Source of the DNA: Saprospira grandis str. Lewin
Lineage (GTDB): Bacteria > Bacteroidota > Bacteroidia > Chitinophagales > Saprospiraceae
NCBI RefSeq assembly: GCF_000250635.1
Contig: NC_016940.1
Span: 248,001-312,000 of the forward strand
Direction of reading: 5' to 3'
Length of the DNA stretch: 64,000 nt
The notes beneath the pieces were generated by a model. The model saw only the letters and a program-made list of their open reading frames with translations, searched no databases and had not been told where the DNA came from. Position 1 is the stretch's first letter, and each line of letters begins with the position of its first letter. The translations under genes and the position numbers were made by a program. This document shows, piece after piece, positions 62,768-64,000 of the stretch.

Positions 62768-64000
62768 ATGTATTCCCCCTCTTCCACTAGGGCCAAAGGC
62801 TTTGTATATAGCTGTTTGGCCCTATGTTTTTTAGCCTTGGCGGCTTATAAAGCCTATTTTTTGGCCTTCACCCATGATGAAAGCCTTAGCTATTTAGACT
62901 ATGTGATTGGCCGCAATAGCTGGGAGGTCATTAGTTTTGCCCATAATGCTTCGGCCAATAATCATCCGCTCAACAGTTTGTTGATGAAGGGCTGCAATAC
63001 CCTTTTTGGAGCTGCAGAATGGGCTTTGCGGCTGCCCAATCTCTTAGCGGGAGCCCTATTTGCCTATGCGCTTTGGCGGCTTCTACAGGCTTTGCCTCGC
63101 CTTTCGCTTCCGCTCTTTTTCTTGGGCGGCAGTTGGCTTTTGGGCCAGGCTTATTTCAATGATTTTTTCTCTTTGGCCAGAGGCTACGGCCTTTCTTATG
63201 GCTTTTTCTTGCTGGCTTTTGCCCAATTATTCCTCCTGAAGTCTAGCCTAAAAGGCTTGGCGGCTGCCCTGCTCTTGGCCTGCCTTTCGGTTTATGCCAA
63301 TTTTTCTCAACTGGTGCCCCTTTTGGCCCTTTTGGCCAGTTATACCCTCTATCAGTTATTATTTGGTCCAAACCGCAAAGCCCATCTTTTTGCCCAATTG
63401 GGCCTGATGGTTTTGGCACTGCTTGGGCTTGGCGCCGCTATTGCTGGCCCTATTTCGGGCCTAATTGAACGCAAAGAACTCTATTTTGGGGGAGAAAAAG
63501 GGCTGCTACAAGACACGATCGGCTCTTTGGCCAAGCATCAATTGCAGGGCCTTGGGCTAGAACAATATAGTTTCTTGCTCTGCTATGCCTATCCCCTTTT
63601 GCTGCTTTTGGGCCTGCTCTTTTTAGTCCTAAAACGAAAGGAAAATAGCCCCATTTACCGCCTCATCTTTATGAGTAGCCTCTTGCTCAGCCTCATGAGC
63701 ATCGGCCATATTTTGGCCCACAAACTCTTTGGGGTCCGCTTCCTCATCGATCGTACGGCCCTCATTTACCTGCCCTTTATCCAACTGCTCAGCTTTGCGC
63801 TATTTGCGGCCTTGGTCCAAAAATGGCGGCTACAAAGCTGGCTAGCGGGCGGTTTTGCCTTGCTGCAGCTCTACATCTTTGCGCAAAGCTGGCAGCCCCA
63901 TGCTTTTCGAGAATGGACCTATGACCAAGACAATAAAGCCATCCTTGCTGCGGTCTCTGAATTGGCCCAAAAGGAGCAAAAAACCTATAGCTTAGGGACC
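62768..64000 (+). CDS. GT-C glycosyltransferase, polytopic membrane protein (3' end outside window)
   Basis: 411 codons are visible from ATG at 62768, 5 bp after the previous stop, and the frame is still open at the window end. The first membrane segment is followed by THDESLSYLDYV, with the Asp-Glu pair that is the usual catalytic/metal site of GT-C enzymes in the first outer loop, then NNHPLNSLLMKG and the ALRLPNLLAGALF pattern of PMT/ArnT-like proteins. About ten membrane segments are visible. Such enzymes transfer sugars from polyprenyl-phosphate donors outside the membrane. Acceptor unknown; position in the operon suggests a surface glycan or lipoprotein. Confidence 0.8.
   Translation, partial: MYSPSSTRAKGFVYSCLALCFLALAAYKAYFLAFTHDESLSYLDYVIGRNSWEVISFAHNASANNHPLNSLLMKGCNTLFGAAEWALRLPNLLAGALFAYALWRLLQALPRLSLPLFFLGGSWLLGQAYFNDFFSLARGYGLSYGFFLLAFAQLFLLKSSLKGLAAALLLACLSVYANFSQLVPLLALLASYTLYQLLFGPNRKAHLFAQLGLMVLALLGLGAAIAGPISGLIERKELYFGGEKGLLQDTIGSLAKHQLQGLGLEQYSFLLCYAYPLLLLLGLLFLVLKRKENSPIYRLIFMSSLLLSLMSIGHILAHKLFGVRFLIDRTALIYLPFIQLLSFALFAALVQKWRLQSWLAGGFALLQLYIFAQSWQPHAFREWTYDQDNKAILAAVSELAQKEQKTYSLGT

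Overview
The window looks like chromosome of a marine, filamentous Bacteroidota, most likely a Saprospira-like organism. The sequence evidence is a PorP/SprF type IX secretion protein, many lipoproteins and signal-peptide proteins of Bacteroidota type, weak Shine-Dalgarno sites, candidate promoters with the Bacteroidota TAnnTTTG hexamer, and housekeeping proteins of this phylum. The genus is an inference from the overall look, not a search result. No rRNA or tRNA gene was recognised.

Layout. 0.1-25.2 kb is core-like: a kdsC-type phosphatase and UbiA prenyltransferase pair, a NUMOD4/HNH-like protein, a ChaN-like protein, PorP/SprF, rlmN, a lipoprotein superoxide dismutase and M15 peptidase pair, a very large exported protein that appears split by a frameshift, a SPOR-like protein, gcvT, an SPFH protein, a cytochrome c lipoprotein, a GNAT enzyme and ccmB. 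Inside it, at 18.8-20.9 kb, is a compact cas1 / membrane-protein / cas2 operon with no CRISPR array or effector in the window. 25.8-48.2 kb is a defence island: two paralogous membrane-anchored kinases with coiled-coil tails (25.8 and 41.1 kb), an MBL hydrolase plus trypsin-STAND NTPase pair resembling AVAST/Avs systems, a solitary type I restriction HsdR with an unknown partner, and McrBC. 49.3-50.5 kb is a divergent hxlR / nitroreductase pair. 50.8-64 kb is core-like again: a carboxyltransferase gene whose 3' end has been replaced by repeat DNA, endonuclease V, a LolD-like ATPase, an acyltransferase cluster (MBOAT, DHHW, GDSL-LysM), and a surface or glycan-related operon that ends in a GT-C glycosyltransferase cut by the window edge.

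The most unusual property is non-coding. A GC-rich element of about 130 bp (class 1 here) occurs 23 times, in both orientations. It has fixed blocks and three slots that always hold a hairpin, but the arm sequences of those hairpins differ from copy to copy. A second set of short palindromes with TTnAA-type centres (class 2) forms ordered arrays of up to about 700 bp. In the defence island the two combine into composites (class 1 inverted / class 2 array / class 1 direct) that separate successive gene modules; three copies are nearly identical. One class 1 copy is fused into the 3' end of the carboxyltransferase gene, and another supplies the stop codon of a membrane-protein gene. There are also a 21-bp and a 41-bp tandem repeat.

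Limits: function calls come from reading motifs and from memory of families. No alignment, HMM or structure prediction was run. Repeat boundaries are accurate to a few bases.
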